From assembly GCA_046704385.1 (NCBI GenBank), contig JBJKSB010000049.1, positions 1 through 47,631 on the forward strand: a DNA stretch of 47,631 nt, given 5' to 3'. Under the pieces are notes generated by a model, which was not told the origin of the DNA, did not search any database, and saw only the letters and a list, made by a program, of their open reading frames with translations. Below are positions 35,001 through 44,665 of this stretch, piece after piece (the stretch's first letter is position 1; every line of letters starts with the position of its first letter). The stretch is from GH45 sp046704385 (GTDB lineage Bacteria > Bacteroidota > Bacteroidia > Bacteroidales > SZUA-534). A program made the translations under genes and the position numbers.

Positions 35001-36270
35001 ATTGTCTTGCACCTGAATTTGTAAATTGAGAAAGAACTGGTAAACTACCATAAAATCCAGCTAAATAATGTTTAGCAAAATCTGCGTCTTTGCGTATTCC
35101 TTTTAAGTCAGAAAGCGAATATAATCTTGTTGATTCATTTAATTCTTTTTCAGCAAAATAAAATTGATCTCTTCTCATCAGAGTTGGAGTCATAAGGTTA
35201 GTATCATGACTTGTAAATAAGAGTTGTACTTTGGACTTATTTATATTCGGATCATTAAACATTTTTATTAAAGAAATTAGTAATGATGGATGAAAATTAC
35301 TATCAATTTCATCTAAGATTATAAGACCGCTAACATCAATATTAAATGCATGAATTAGCAAACCTGCTAAATCAAATAATTTTTTTGTGCCTTCCGATTC
35401 ATGATATTGCATATTTAAAACAACTTCTTTCGATTCATCATGACAAGCAGTTTTTGTTAAAAATAATTTATCTATTGGGTATTTATTTCTTTTTATGTAC
35501 TCATCTTCTATACTGTAATTAATATCTTTATAACTTAAACCAAATGATTTTAAAAAATCTATAAACTTTGCTTTTAGTTCTTCATTTTCAAGTTGACGGA
35601 TCGAATGAAAACGATAAAAATCGTTCCTAAAACTAAACTTTGAGGCTATGAAACCTTTAATTGTATTTCTAATTTTTGCGCAAATATCCCTATTATAGGA
35701 AGCGGCATGTGTTAGGAACAAGGTATGCTCGTATTCTAAGGATGCAATATTTTCTCCACCAGGAAGATTGGATTTATCAATTTCTAAATTCTTTCGAACA
35801 AAATATTTTACTTGATTTTTATTTTTTGGGCCAAATAACCATTCATTTGTTACTATTTCATTACTTGAGTTTTCATCATTATTTGGTTTTATATTTTTTT
35901 TAACGGTAAAACCATACCGATATTTTTTCCCTTCAATTATGACAACGATTTGAAAAAAAGATTCAGTATCCTCAAAATTATCTTGGTATAGAAAAGGTTG
36001 AGCCAATTTGGAAAGTCTTGATTCTGGACTTGGTAACTCAGCAATCGTTTCACAAAAATATTCAAGTGCTTTTATAATATTACTTTTGCCGCTTGCATTT
36101 GCACCATAAATACCAATTGTTTTTAATATTCTATTTTCCCCATCAATACAAATATTATTTACATCCACATTTGCATTTTCAGCAGAGCTATCTAAATTAG
36201 TTGCTGCAAAACTTATTGTTTGCAGATCATACATCGATCTAAAATTCTTCGCACTAAATTCAACTATCAT
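34978..36270 (-). CDS. rloA: AAA family ATPase, RloA/AbiLi-like
   Basis: A 430-residue ATPase of the AAA_15/AAA_21, SMC/ABC-like class. Walker A is GANASGKS (56-63), the signature-like SEGTKKLFDLAGLL is at 292-305, Walker B LIILDEID has Asp320 and Glu321, and the switch histidine is in LLFTSHDTN. It begins with IVEFSAKNFRSM, typical of the group. It overlaps the rloB gene and together they form a two-gene putative defence unit. The unit sits between two outer-membrane nutrient loci with no functional link, suggesting insertion. Base composition appears more AT-rich than neighbouring genes by eye. Confidence 0.85.
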   Translation of the reverse strand: MIVEFSAKNFRSMYDLQTISFAATNLDSSAENANVDVNNICIDGENRILKTIGIYGANASGKSNIIKALEYFCETIAELPSPESRLSKLAQPFLYQDNFEDTESFFQIVVIIEGKKYRYGFTVKKNIKPNNDENSSNEIVTNEWLFGPKNKNQVKYFVRKNLEIDKSNLPGGENIASLEYEHTLFLTHAASYNRDICAKIRNTIKGFIASKFSFRNDFYRFHSIRQLENEELKAKFIDFLKSFGLSYKDINYSIEDEYIKRNKYPIDKLFLTKTACHDESKEVVLNMQYHESEGTKKLFDLAGLLIHAFNIDVSGLIILDEIDSNFHPSLLISLIKMFNDPNINKSKVQLLFTSHDTNLMTPTLMRRDQFYFAEKELNESTRLYSLSDLKGIRKDADFAKHYLAGFYGSLPVLSQFTNSGARQYEGTLGN

Positions 36271-36719
36271 AAAATAATTAATTGTATAAATTATTCAAAT
36301 ATACATTTTATACAATGAAATATACTATAATTTAATTCAAATTTGAAGAAATATTGCAAAAGTCAGGATAATTACTCTTTCTTATTGAACATAACTAGTA
36401 TATAAAATGCACCTATCCGCTTTTAAATAATTAAAAGCATTTATTAAACGTTTAACCTTTTTAACATAAATAAAAGTAAGACCCCAAAAGAATATTTCCA
36501 AAATTTTGTGATACCTGGCCATACGGGGTGGGATATTTGGTCGGTTTTCAGGGATATTCGGAAATCAGGCTTTTTAGGAGGTTAGGGAAAATAACAGGTG
36601 AACATAACTTTCAGGGGTTTTCAGCCGACACTATTTTTAATTACACCTTATGTACTTATTATTACACCTCTCCCTTCTTTTATCCAATTAAATTTGCCCC
36701 GAAATCTATCATTTACAAA
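36271..36719. other. AT-rich region upstream of the STN-receptor operon
   Basis: About 450 bases without a supported gene. The reading frame of the receptor gene is open back to a GTG at 36528, but the 64 residues this adds look non-coding and precede the signal peptide. The first 190 bases are strongly AT-rich and would hold the promoters of the divergent rloA gene and of the receptor operon. No sigma factor or FecR gene is present, although STN receptors often have them. Confidence 0.6.
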
Positions 36720-39422
36720 TTGAAGAAACAGTTTATATTTTTAAGTATCGTATTATTTTGTCTGAATATCTGGGTGTGTTCAGGTCAGGATATACTATCA
36801 CTTAAAACCCGGGAAAACTTTTCACAAAAACCAATCCTGGATCTTATATTAGTTTTTGAGCATGATTATAACGTTAGGTTTTATTATAAAAATGATTGGA
36901 TAAAATCAATAATCATTCCGGATGTTCAAACTGGATATACCTTGAAACAAATTCTTGAGGTATGTTTAAACAGTTATGGTTTATCGTATATGTTGGTTCA
37001 GAACAATGGTGTGGTTATTTTACCCAACGATTACCGGTATTATAATGATAATACCGAAGATTTAGTCAAAGTTATCGGAAACCCTCTTGACAAAGGCAAA
37101 TACACGCTTAATAAAGTAGAAGGATTTGTTTTGTTTGGTAAAACTGGGGATCCCATACCGGGTGCCATCGTAACTGATAAAACGACTAATAAGAAAACTG
37201 CCACGGATAATCGGGGATATTATTCATTAAATCTGCCGGGAGGAAAAACCAAACTTGAGTTTGCATTTATGGGTCTTGAAACCAAAATTATGGATGCAGA
37301 TATTCTGGGTCCGGGAAAGCTGGATGTGGAACTTATGGAAGCGCCTATTGCCATTGATGCGGTTAACGTATCCGCAAATAGCGGGAAGAATAACGTTGAA
37401 AGAACCCAAATGGGTTTGATACGGATGGATATTAAAAGCATCAATAAATTACCTGTTTTAATGGGCGAACCCGATGTAATAAAAAGTATGACCCTTTTAC
37501 CCGGTGTTAGCACGAATGGTGAAATGTCATCGGGGTTTAATGTCAGAGGAGGTAAAACCGACCAAAACCTTATTTTGCTTAATGATGCCCCTTTATACAG
37601 TACCTCTCATATATTTGGCCTGTTCAGTGCCCTAATTCCCGATGCGGTAAGTTCGGTAAAATTATATAAAGGCACTCAGCCCGCAAACTTTGGCACCCGT
37701 GTTTCAGCGGTTATGCAAATTGATTTAAAAGTACCCGATTCAACAAATATTAAGGGTAAAGCGGGCCTGGGAATACTTAACAGCACCTTATTTGTTGAAG
37801 GGCCGGCCAACAAGAACAAAAAACTGTTGTTTTTATTTGGCGGTAGAACCACTTATTCTAATTGGATCCTTAAAAGGATACCTGACAGGAATATCAAGGA
37901 TAGCAAAACCAACTTTTATGACCTTATCGGTAAAGTTGATTATAAATTTGACCGCAAAACAAATATTTCAGTTTTTGCTTATAATAGCAGTGATGCCTTT
38001 CGGTACGCTACAATTAATAATTTCAAATATCGAACATTAAATGCCGGCACCAACTTTCACCATTATTTTAGCAATGCATCATCTATAAAGTCATCGGTAA
38101 CTTATTCGAATTATACGAGTGAGCTTGGCTATATCGAAAATCCGGCCAATGCGCTTGTGGTTGAGTCGGGTAATCAGCAGATTAACGCCCGTTTTGACTG
38201 GAGCCTGAATTTAGATAAGCATGAAATTATGGCCGGTGCTGAGGGTATTGTTTATACATTAAATCCTGGAGTACAGAGGAAGCTGGGTGCTGAGTCGAAT
38301 GCAAATGAAAATAGGCTGGACGAAGAACACGCCATTGAAACCGGAATATATATTAACGATAATATTAAACTATTCGATAAAGTCAGTCTGTCAGCCGGGC
38401 TGCGCTATTCCTGGTACAGTAAATTTGGAGCAGGTACTTCGTACATATATGATCCGCAAGTAACAAAAAATGAGAATTCGGTTATTGATTCGGTAGTACA
38501 TTCAGGAAATGATTTAATAAAACCTTATCACGGGCTTGAACCACGATTAGGAGTGAAATATGCCCTGAACAGTTCCAGTGCCTTGAAAATTAACTTCTCT
38601 CAAACATTTCAGTATCAACACCTAATTTCAAATACGGCATCTTCCATGCCCTCCGATTACTGGAAATCGGCAGATGAAAATATTAAACCACTAAAAAGCG
38701 ATCAATACGCAATCGGATATTTTAAAAACTTTTTGGATAATCAAATTGAATCATCCATCGAGATGTACTACAAAACAACCCAAAATGTACTTGAATATAA
38801 GAATGGTGCGGTTTTAATTATGAATCCCAATATTGAACGCGATATTATTGAAGGGTTTTCAAAATCATATGGCGTTGAGCTGATGATAAGAAAAAATTAT
38901 GGAGACTTAACCGGTTGGATCGGTTATACCTTATCAAGGTCGCTTATTAAAACAAATAGTGATTTCCCTGAGGAGACCATCAATAATGGTGAATTTTATT
39001 TTTCACAGGGACACCGGTTGCACGATCTGTCAATTTCATCGAATTACAAACTAACCCGGCGTTGGACTATTGGAAGCAGTTTTGTGTATTACAGCGGCAG
39101 ACCCATTACCATTCCGGAAGAAAAATATTACGTGCAAGGTATTCCTGTTGTACGGTATTCAAATCGAAATGCCTATCATTTACCGGCCTATCATAGGCTT
39201 GATTTAGCCGTTACCTACGAAGGATTTCTACACAAAACCCAGAAAGTTCATCCCAGTTTTACCTTTTCAATTTATAATGTGTATGGTCATAAAAATATTT
39301 ATTCGGTTTATTATAAACGAGACAGAAATGGTCCTTCAGGCAGTACATTAACATACGACCTGTACCAGTTGACCATAATAGGGGTACCCATTCCATCATT
39401 AACCCTAAACTTATCATTCTAA
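36720..39422 (+). CDS. TonB-dependent receptor with STN domain
   Basis: A 900-residue outer-membrane receptor if started at TTG 36720, which yields the signal peptide MKKQFIFLSIVLFCLNIWVC. The GTG at 36528 is the only earlier start noted and gives an implausible N-terminus. After the signal come an STN domain (about 25-105, with FYYKNDW), a carboxypeptidase-D regulatory-like domain (about 115-195, KVEGFVLFGKTGDPIPGAIV), a plug (about 220-330, with SSGFNVRGGKTDQNLILLNDAPLYSTSHIFG) and a barrel ending LNLSF. The next gene, DUF4249, starts 1 base after its stop. These receptor/DUF4249 pairs are common in Bacteroidota, but their ligands are mostly unknown. STN domains signal to sigma/anti-sigma pairs; none is adjacent. 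Confidence 0.85.
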   Translation: MKKQFIFLSIVLFCLNIWVCSGQDILSLKTRENFSQKPILDLILVFEHDYNVRFYYKNDWIKSIIIPDVQTGYTLKQILEVCLNSYGLSYMLVQNNGVVILPNDYRYYNDNTEDLVKVIGNPLDKGKYTLNKVEGFVLFGKTGDPIPGAIVTDKTTNKKTATDNRGYYSLNLPGGKTKLEFAFMGLETKIMDADILGPGKLDVELMEAPIAIDAVNVSANSGKNNVERTQMGLIRMDIKSINKLPVLMGEPDVIKSMTLLPGVSTNGEMSSGFNVRGGKTDQNLILLNDAPLYSTSHIFGLFSALIPDAVSSVKLYKGTQPANFGTRVSAVMQIDLKVPDSTNIKGKAGLGILNSTLFVEGPANKNKKLLFLFGGRTTYSNWILKRIPDRNIKDSKTNFYDLIGKVDYKFDRKTNISVFAYNSSDAFRYATINNFKYRTLNAGTNFHHYFSNASSIKSSVTYSNYTSELGYIENPANALVVESGNQQINARFDWSLNLDKHEIMAGAEGIVYTLNPGVQRKLGAESNANENRLDEEHAIETGIYINDNIKLFDKVSLSAGLRYSWYSKFGAGTSYIYDPQVTKNENSVIDSVVHSGNDLIKPYHGLEPRLGVKYALNSSSALKINFSQTFQYQHLISNTASSMPSDYWKSADENIKPLKSDQYAIGYFKNFLDNQIESSIEMYYKTTQNVLEYKNGAVLIMNPNIERDIIEGFSKSYGVELMIRKNYGDLTGWIGYTLSRSLIKTNSDFPEETINNGEFYFSQGHRLHDLSISSNYKLTRRWTIGSSFVYYSGRPITIPEEKYYVQGIPVVRYSNRNAYHLPAYHRLDLAVTYEGFLHKTQKVHPSFTFSIYNVYGHKNIYSVYYKRDRNGPSGSTLTYDLYQLTIIGVPIPSLTLNLSF

Positions 39423-39423
39423 A

Positions 39424-40542
39424 ATGAAGAATAGTTTAATATATATTGCCATTATTTTCATGTTTATAGCGTGCGAGGAAATATATACCCCTGATATTAA
39501 AAATAGTGAAAGTCACCTGGTTTTTGACGGGCTGATTACAAATATTACGGGCAGAAATTATATAAGAATATCAGAATCTACGCCTTTTGGAAGCTCTGAG
39601 CGCATCCATATATCAGGTTTTAATGTAACAATTGAAGAAAAGAACGGGGCATCGTACCCGATGACTGAAATTGCACCGGGTTACTATGTCACAGATAGTG
39701 CTGTTGTGGGTAAAGAAAATGCTGAATACCGGTTTATTGCAACAAGCATAGATGGAGTTGTTTATAAATCATCGTATGAAAAATTGCTTCCTGGTGCAAA
39801 AATAAGCGACATATCAGGTAACTATTACCATAAATACTGGATTGCCCCAAATGAATCAGGTACAAATGCTGAATATCAGGAAGATGATATACGAGTGAAA
39901 GTATCAAGCGATGCAATTCATAAAACTCCTTTTTATAGATACGAATATGATATAATTTGTCAGAACAGGCAGATTTATCCAAATGTCCATGTCGACACCA
40001 CAGTATATATTATGATGCCCTTTAAATCGGAAGATTGGAGGTTTTTAAATATTGTAAATGGCAATACCTTTGGGAATTCCCTAATTAAGGAACATACGAT
40101 TGATGATATTGGCGAAAACCAGTTTTTCAAGCAAGTCAGAATTGATAGTATCGAAATTGACAGCATCTCAGGTGATACTCTTTATCGACCTTCTGATATT
40201 ATCTATCACAATGACGGCTTCCAGATCAATATAAGGCAGTATTCATTAACTGAAACAGCCTACTTATTCTGGGATGCCATTTCAAAACAAATTAATGCAA
40301 CCGGACAGTTTTTTGATCCTGTTGAAACACAGGTAACCGGGAATATCACTTGTGAAACGAATCCTGATGAAGCAGTTTATGGCTTTTTTGGAGCATCCGC
40401 TATTACCAGTAAAAGTAATTATTTTCGTTTGGGGAATAATATGCATATAGTTTCACATCCGTTGGATACTTTCCCGATTTTAAACGATACATTAGCCAGC
40501 TATTTTTATCCTGATATCTGGTATAGAAATATTTACAAATGA
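39424..40542 (+). CDS. DUF4249 lipoprotein
   Basis: A 372-residue lipoprotein with lipobox FIAC (Cys17). It shows the DUF4249 pattern: an N-terminal EEIYTPDIKNSESHLVFDGLIT, beta-rich repeats with VTIEEKNG, then GxYYVTDS-like turns and a central helical-poor region. DUF4249 proteins accompany STN-type TonB receptors and probably act as extracellular partners, in the way SusD does for SusC, but this is not shown. The gene begins 1 base after the receptor and its stop overlaps the next start (ATGA), so translation is coupled. The C-terminus (PDIWYRNIYK) appears complete. Confidence 0.82.
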   Translation: MKNSLIYIAIIFMFIACEEIYTPDIKNSESHLVFDGLITNITGRNYIRISESTPFGSSERIHISGFNVTIEEKNGASYPMTEIAPGYYVTDSAVVGKENAEYRFIATSIDGVVYKSSYEKLLPGAKISDISGNYYHKYWIAPNESGTNAEYQEDDIRVKVSSDAIHKTPFYRYEYDIICQNRQIYPNVHVDTTVYIMMPFKSEDWRFLNIVNGNTFGNSLIKEHTIDDIGENQFFKQVRIDSIEIDSISGDTLYRPSDIIYHNDGFQINIRQYSLTETAYLFWDAISKQINATGQFFDPVETQVTGNITCETNPDEAVYGFFGASAITSKSNYFRLGNNMHIVSHPLDTFPILNDTLASYFYPDIWYRNIYK

Positions 40543-42251
40543 ATAAGGCTATAATATACATAGTAATTCTGTTTTTGTTTCTGCCGGTTAGCAAAGCATT
40601 GGGTTCGAATACAGCGTATGTTAGTTTTTGTATTAATACCGACCGGAATTGTTACGTTTCAGGCGATATCGCATTTTTTAAATTGTATGGTTTAATTAAA
40701 TCAAATCCTGTAAAAGAACAAACCGTTTATGTTGATTTAGTATCGCGGCAAAACGATTTTATATCAGGAGTTATTTTAAAAATGCGCAATGGTTTGGCCT
40801 CGGGATATATTGAAATACCGGATAGCTTAATAACCGGAAAATACAAGTTGCGGTTTTATTCCGATCAATCAAAAAACCTGGAAAGTCCCTTTTTATCCCA
40901 GAAAACCATTTATGTTTCAAACCGATTTGGAAAAAACGAACCCATCTACAAAAATGATCTTCAGGAATCAGAAAATGAAACAGATTCCACCCAGCCTTTG
41001 ATGGAAAATGAATTCTGTAAAATCAGCACCTTAAAAGACACTTTCAGATGTCGTGAAAAAGTAAGTGTTGGTATTGATATTAGTGATAAAGCGGCTTTTG
41101 ATACCCTTTGGTCATCCATTACAGTTAAACCTTATAATAAAAATGAAATTCGGTTTGCTTCTGATAGCGATAATGAAAATCAAAAAATTACAGCGGCTGA
41201 ATTTCAGAAACAAAACCTATCAAAACCGGGAATTACCTTAAGAGGTCAATTGGTATATAAATCAACGTCAAATATTGTTAAAAATGCCGTTGTTTTTTTA
41301 TCGTTTAACGATTCGGTATTTCGCTTTCAATATTCGATGACGGATAATAATGGCGAATTTTGTTTCCATTTAAACCATTATACCGGGATTCAAAAAGTTT
41401 ATCTTTCAGCCTTTATTCCCTATAATTTACAGCCTTTATTGAACGTACAGTTTAATATCTATCCCAACTTTATTAAATCGGTAAATCAGCAAAAACCCAA
41501 TGATGAAATTGTAACCTATCGGGCAAGTGTTGATACATTCAATGTCGAAAAGGCCATTATTACCAAAGCGTTTCAAAGCCGGCTTACAAACCATTTAAAT
41601 TTACCTGAACGCGACAGCAATTTATGGGCACAAAAATATTTCCTGGGAGATAAAACTCATGTTACTTATCCGGCAGAGTACGTCAATTTGCCCGATTTTG
41701 TAAGTATTGCAAAGGAAATATTACCGTTTGTACGTTACCGTAAAAATGGCTCAAAAGGCAAACTTTTTATTAATGATGGTGAGTCAGATATAGTTCGGGA
41801 AAACCCAATGCTTTTTGTTGATGGCGTACCACTAACAGAAGTTGAACTGATAGAAAACCGGGGAACTGACAAAATCAGAGAAATTGATGTTCGGTGGCGG
41901 CCCCGGGTTTTTGGCGATTTGCTTTTTCAAAATGGTATTATCATGATTTGGTCAAACCATCCCGATTTTTGGGATTTAAATACCTCGAAATATATATCTG
42001 TATATAATTTAGAATGTTATCAACCTAAAATGGTGCAGCAATATCCTGATTACTCAAAAGCATCACAACATAATTTACCCGATTTCAGGCAAACACTTTA
42101 TTGGAATGCCGACATTAAAGTTGCAAAAGGACAACCTGCCAGCATTGATTTTTATACATCGGATGAAGTTGGAACCTTTGAAATAGTGCTAAAAGGTATG
42201 GATGAAAATGGTGAGCCGGTTACAGTCAGTAAATTAATTAAAGTAGAATGA
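40539..42251 (+). CDS. Secreted macroglobulin (MG2)-like/TonB-plug-like protein
   Basis: A 570-residue exported protein (signal peptide to about residue 22). Residues about 25-125 look like an MG2 macroglobulin domain (CYVSGDIAFFKLYG, GYIEIPDSLITGKYKLRFYS). A carboxypeptidase-regulatory-like beta domain lies at about 234-300 (LRGQLVYKSTSNIVKNAVVF), a degenerate plug-like segment at about 424-470 (MLFVDGVPLTEVELIE), and the C-terminal RQTLYWNADIKV plus FYTSDEVGTFEI pattern of a class of Bacteroidota surface proteins. It overlaps DUF4249 by 4 bases. The function is not known; co-transcription with a TonB receptor suggests a periplasmic or outer-membrane accessory role. Confidence 0.7.
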   Translation: MNKAIIYIVILFLFLPVSKALGSNTAYVSFCINTDRNCYVSGDIAFFKLYGLIKSNPVKEQTVYVDLVSRQNDFISGVILKMRNGLASGYIEIPDSLITGKYKLRFYSDQSKNLESPFLSQKTIYVSNRFGKNEPIYKNDLQESENETDSTQPLMENEFCKISTLKDTFRCREKVSVGIDISDKAAFDTLWSSITVKPYNKNEIRFASDSDNENQKITAAEFQKQNLSKPGITLRGQLVYKSTSNIVKNAVVFLSFNDSVFRFQYSMTDNNGEFCFHLNHYTGIQKVYLSAFIPYNLQPLLNVQFNIYPNFIKSVNQQKPNDEIVTYRASVDTFNVEKAIITKAFQSRLTNHLNLPERDSNLWAQKYFLGDKTHVTYPAEYVNLPDFVSIAKEILPFVRYRKNGSKGKLFINDGESDIVRENPMLFVDGVPLTEVELIENRGTDKIREIDVRWRPRVFGDLLFQNGIIMIWSNHPDFWDLNTSKYISVYNLECYQPKMVQQYPDYSKASQHNLPDFRQTLYWNADIKVAKGQPASIDFYTSDEVGTFEIVLKGMDENGEPVTVSKLIKVE

Positions 42252-42943
42252 TGACGTATTTATATAAAAAAATACAATTCCTCTTGTTCGCACTATTGCT
42301 GAGTTTTGCAGCATTGGCTCAAATTAATTGTACCGAAGAATATCACAACCAGCAATTAACCGGCGACGTTTATGATCCCTATTTTAATGATTATAACGGT
42401 AGTCCATTCTTTTTAAACACCACTTTTATCGGCTCTGTTAAACTTAGCTCAGGAGAAATATACAAGGACTTAAAGTTATCGTACGATTTATACAAAGATG
42501 ATTTTGTTTATTTCAATGAGGCTTTACATGGATGGATATTGATTGATAAAGATATAATTACTGAGGTTTCGCTAGTTGATGATAAGAACCGGCACTATAA
42601 AATTATACGTGATCCTTTAAAGCAGGCAACTGGAAATGATCAGTTTTATTTTGAATTATTTACAGGCAAGGTTACGCTATTAATGCGAAAAGAGGTACAT
42701 ATTAATCCGGCCCTTGATAATTCACTTACAGATAATAAAATGGGCAGCTTTTTTGAAAAAACGAACTATTATTTCATTTATAATAATGAGATATTCATGG
42801 TTCCTGCTACCAAAAAGAAACTAATTGCATATTTCCCTGAATTGAAAAAAGATATTAAAAAATATATGGCTGTGAATAAGATTCATCTCAAAGATAAAGA
42901 TCATTTAAAAGCTTTGTTTGAAAAAATTAGTAGCCTGTTGTAA
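42248..42943 (+). CDS. Secreted protein of unknown function
   Basis: A 231-residue protein with a signal peptide (cleaved near ALA-Q, about residue 25). No family is named with confidence. It is beta-rich in the first two thirds (NTTFIGSVKLSSGEIYKDLKLSYDLYKD, a pattern seen in several uncharacterised Bacteroidota secreted proteins) and ends in a Lys-rich helical tail (about 190-231). It overlaps the previous gene by ATGA, so it is the last member of the four-gene receptor operon. Either of two adjacent ATGs (42248, 42251) could be the start. It may be a periplasmic partner of the receptor. Confidence 0.65.
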   Translation: MMTYLYKKIQFLLFALLLSFAALAQINCTEEYHNQQLTGDVYDPYFNDYNGSPFFLNTTFIGSVKLSSGEIYKDLKLSYDLYKDDFVYFNEALHGWILIDKDIITEVSLVDDKNRHYKIIRDPLKQATGNDQFYFELFTGKVTLLMRKEVHINPALDNSLTDNKMGSFFEKTNYYFIYNNEIFMVPATKKKLIAYFPELKKDIKKYMAVNKIHLKDKDHLKALFEKISSLL

Positions 42944-42961
42944 AATAGTAATCGAAATTTG

Positions 42962-43093
42962 GGCTGCTTTGCGCCTTCCTGACAGTAGGCAGGTTGTTTC
43001 AACTCAGTAGTAGAGTAAGTTCGAAACAGTACTCCTCTGAGGGCTTGTCCCGATGAGGCACGAATATCTGGGAGGGCGAATGCTCTGTTAAGA
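42962..43093. repeat. Structured intergenic sequence, possible dispersed repeat
   Basis: Between the converging receptor and hydrolase operons lies a GC-richer block. TGTTTC-AACT near 42994-43003 pairs with AGTT-C-GAAACA near 43018-43028 with one bulge, and CCTGACAGTAGGCAGG nearby is semi-palindromic. It shares a CTGTTYCGAACTT stretch, inverted, with 138-150 in this window. It might serve as a bidirectional transcript end, but no T-runs support that. Confidence 0.4.
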
Positions 43094-43921
43094 TTATTTT
43101 TTTAGTTTTCGCATTACTTCCGGATCGTAAACAATAGTTGCCTGACCAAGGGTGGTCATCATTGGATTATCGGCGCAAACATCAGGATTCCGAAAAGGAT
43201 GGGGTCTGGGTTCAGGTTCTGTTCCCTTGTCAATCATAACAGCAAGGTTATACATATCATCCATGTATGATTGTGATAAAGCGCTTTTTATGTAAGGATA
43301 ATGACCGCAGTAAATTCTGCTTACACCATTATTCATTATTTCAATCATCTTTTTACATGATTCAATATATACTGCCATTGGCGAAAATGGCTTTAACTGC
43401 AACCAAACCTGCCCGGAACCAAAGGCATCACCCGAAAAACAGTTACCTGCTCTTTTATCGACCAAAACAATTGATCCGGGTGTATGACCCGGCATTTGCC
43501 TTACCTCAATGGTCTTATTTCCCAGTTCGAACTTATCACCATCGTTAACAAAATGCATATGCCCGGTATAGGGTTTTTTAAGCCTTGACATTAACACGGT
43601 ATCAGCGGCATTAAAATAAATATCATCAAAATAATTTATGTTTCCTGCATGATCACCATGCATATGCGTAATTACAACATACAGCGGTTTTTTGGTTATT
43701 TTACGAACTACCTGATCCAAATTAGTACATTGGGTTCCAGTATCAATAAGCATGGCTTTTTTGTCTCCTTCAACAATGTACATACAGGTGCTGTCGGAAG
43801 TTTCAATAACCCATAAATGATGGTCGAGTTTTGTGATGGTAAGTTCATCGTTTTTAAAAACCTGGGCTTTAACAGTCGTAAATCCCAATATTAACCCAAA
43901 AAGCAATACTGTTAATTTCAT
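43094..43921 (-). CDS. Secreted metallo-beta-lactamase-fold hydrolase
   Basis: A 275-residue exported protein (signal peptide cleaved at VKA-Q, about residue 20). The zinc-binding motif HMHGDH (His86, His88, Asp90, His91), His146 in MPGHTPGS, Asp165 in FSGDAFG and a late histidine in YCGHYPY (about 212) give a full dinuclear metal site. Such enzymes include lactonases, thioesterases and beta-lactamases; the sequence does not tell which. It follows the LytTR regulator gene by 11 bases and may belong to the same transcript. The periplasm is the probable place of action. Confidence 0.85.
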   Translation of the reverse strand: MKLTVLLFGLILGFTTVKAQVFKNDELTITKLDHHLWVIETSDSTCMYIVEGDKKAMLIDTGTQCTNLDQVVRKITKKPLYVVITHMHGDHAGNINYFDDIYFNAADTVLMSRLKKPYTGHMHFVNDGDKFELGNKTIEVRQMPGHTPGSIVLVDKRAGNCFSGDAFGSGQVWLQLKPFSPMAVYIESCKKMIEIMNNGVSRIYCGHYPYIKSALSQSYMDDMYNLAVMIDKGTEPEPRPHPFRNPDVCADNPMMTTLGQATIVYDPEVMRKLKK

Positions 43922-43932
43922 CTTAAATTGTT

Positions 43933-44649
43933 TTATAGAAAATTCTTTTGAACAAACTCCTGAAATTCATCCTTAAATTGATCGCTGACCGGAATATACG
44001 TTTTACCAAAAACAATTCGTCCCCGCTCAATGGTTTCAATTTTCTCCAAATTTACGATAAACGATCGGTGCACCCTCATAAATTTTTTATCGGGCAGTTT
44101 GCTTAAAATGCTTTTCATCGATGTTAACGATAAAATGGGTTTGGGTTCGTTATCAATGTAAACTTTTACATAATCTTTTAATCCTTCAATGTACATTATG
44201 TGACCAAAACTTATCCGTCGTATTTTATGTTCGGATTTTAAGAATAAAAATTCCTTGTCGCTTTCAACCTGGTGATTTGCTGATTGTTCCAGCTCAATTA
44301 AATTCCTGGCCTTTTGTGTGGCCTGTAGAAATTCCTGGTAATTAAATGGCTTTAATAAATAATCGACAGCATTTAGCTTAAAGCCCTCAACCGCATATTT
44401 ATCAAAAGCCGTAGTAAAAATCAGTTTGGGAGGATTTTGCAGGGTTTTAGCAAACTCAATTCCGGTAAGATCAGGCATTTGAATATCAAGAAAAATTAAA
44501 TCGACCATATGAGTTGTAATAAACTCCATTGCATCAATAGGATTATCAAAGCCGGCAACCAAATCCAAAAAAGGTGTTTTTTCGATATAATCGATAAGCA
44601 GCTTTAAAGCCAAAGGTTCGTCATCGATAGCAAGGGTTTTTAATTGCAT
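43933..44649 (-). CDS. LytTR-family response regulator
   Basis: A 238-residue response regulator. The receiver domain (1-120) has the acidic pair at 9-10 (Asp-Asp), phospho-acceptor Asp55 in FLDIQMPDLTG and Lys in LLKPFNYQEF. The C-terminal LytTR DNA-binding domain (about 145-238) has IMYIEGLKDYVKVY and FMRVHRSFIVNL. It is partner to the histidine kinase encoded 16 bases upstream. LytTR regulators often control export and envelope functions; the neighbouring MacB-type exporter genes and the hydrolase are plausible targets, though this is inferred from proximity only. Confidence 0.92.
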   Translation of the reverse strand: MQLKTLAIDDEPLALKLLIDYIEKTPFLDLVAGFDNPIDAMEFITTHMVDLIFLDIQMPDLTGIEFAKTLQNPPKLIFTTAFDKYAVEGFKLNAVDYLLKPFNYQEFLQATQKARNLIELEQSANHQVESDKEFLFLKSEHKIRRISFGHIMYIEGLKDYVKVYIDNEPKPILSLTSMKSILSKLPDKKFMRVHRSFIVNLEKIETIERGRIVFGKTYIPVSDQFKDEFQEFVQKNFL

Positions 44650-44665
44650 TTGCTTCGTTTTAAAA

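Noticed and set aside
36528..36719. GTG start giving a 964-residue TonB receptor
   Set aside because: The extra 64 residues precede a well-formed signal peptide and do not look like coding sequence; TTG 36720 places the signal at the N-terminus.
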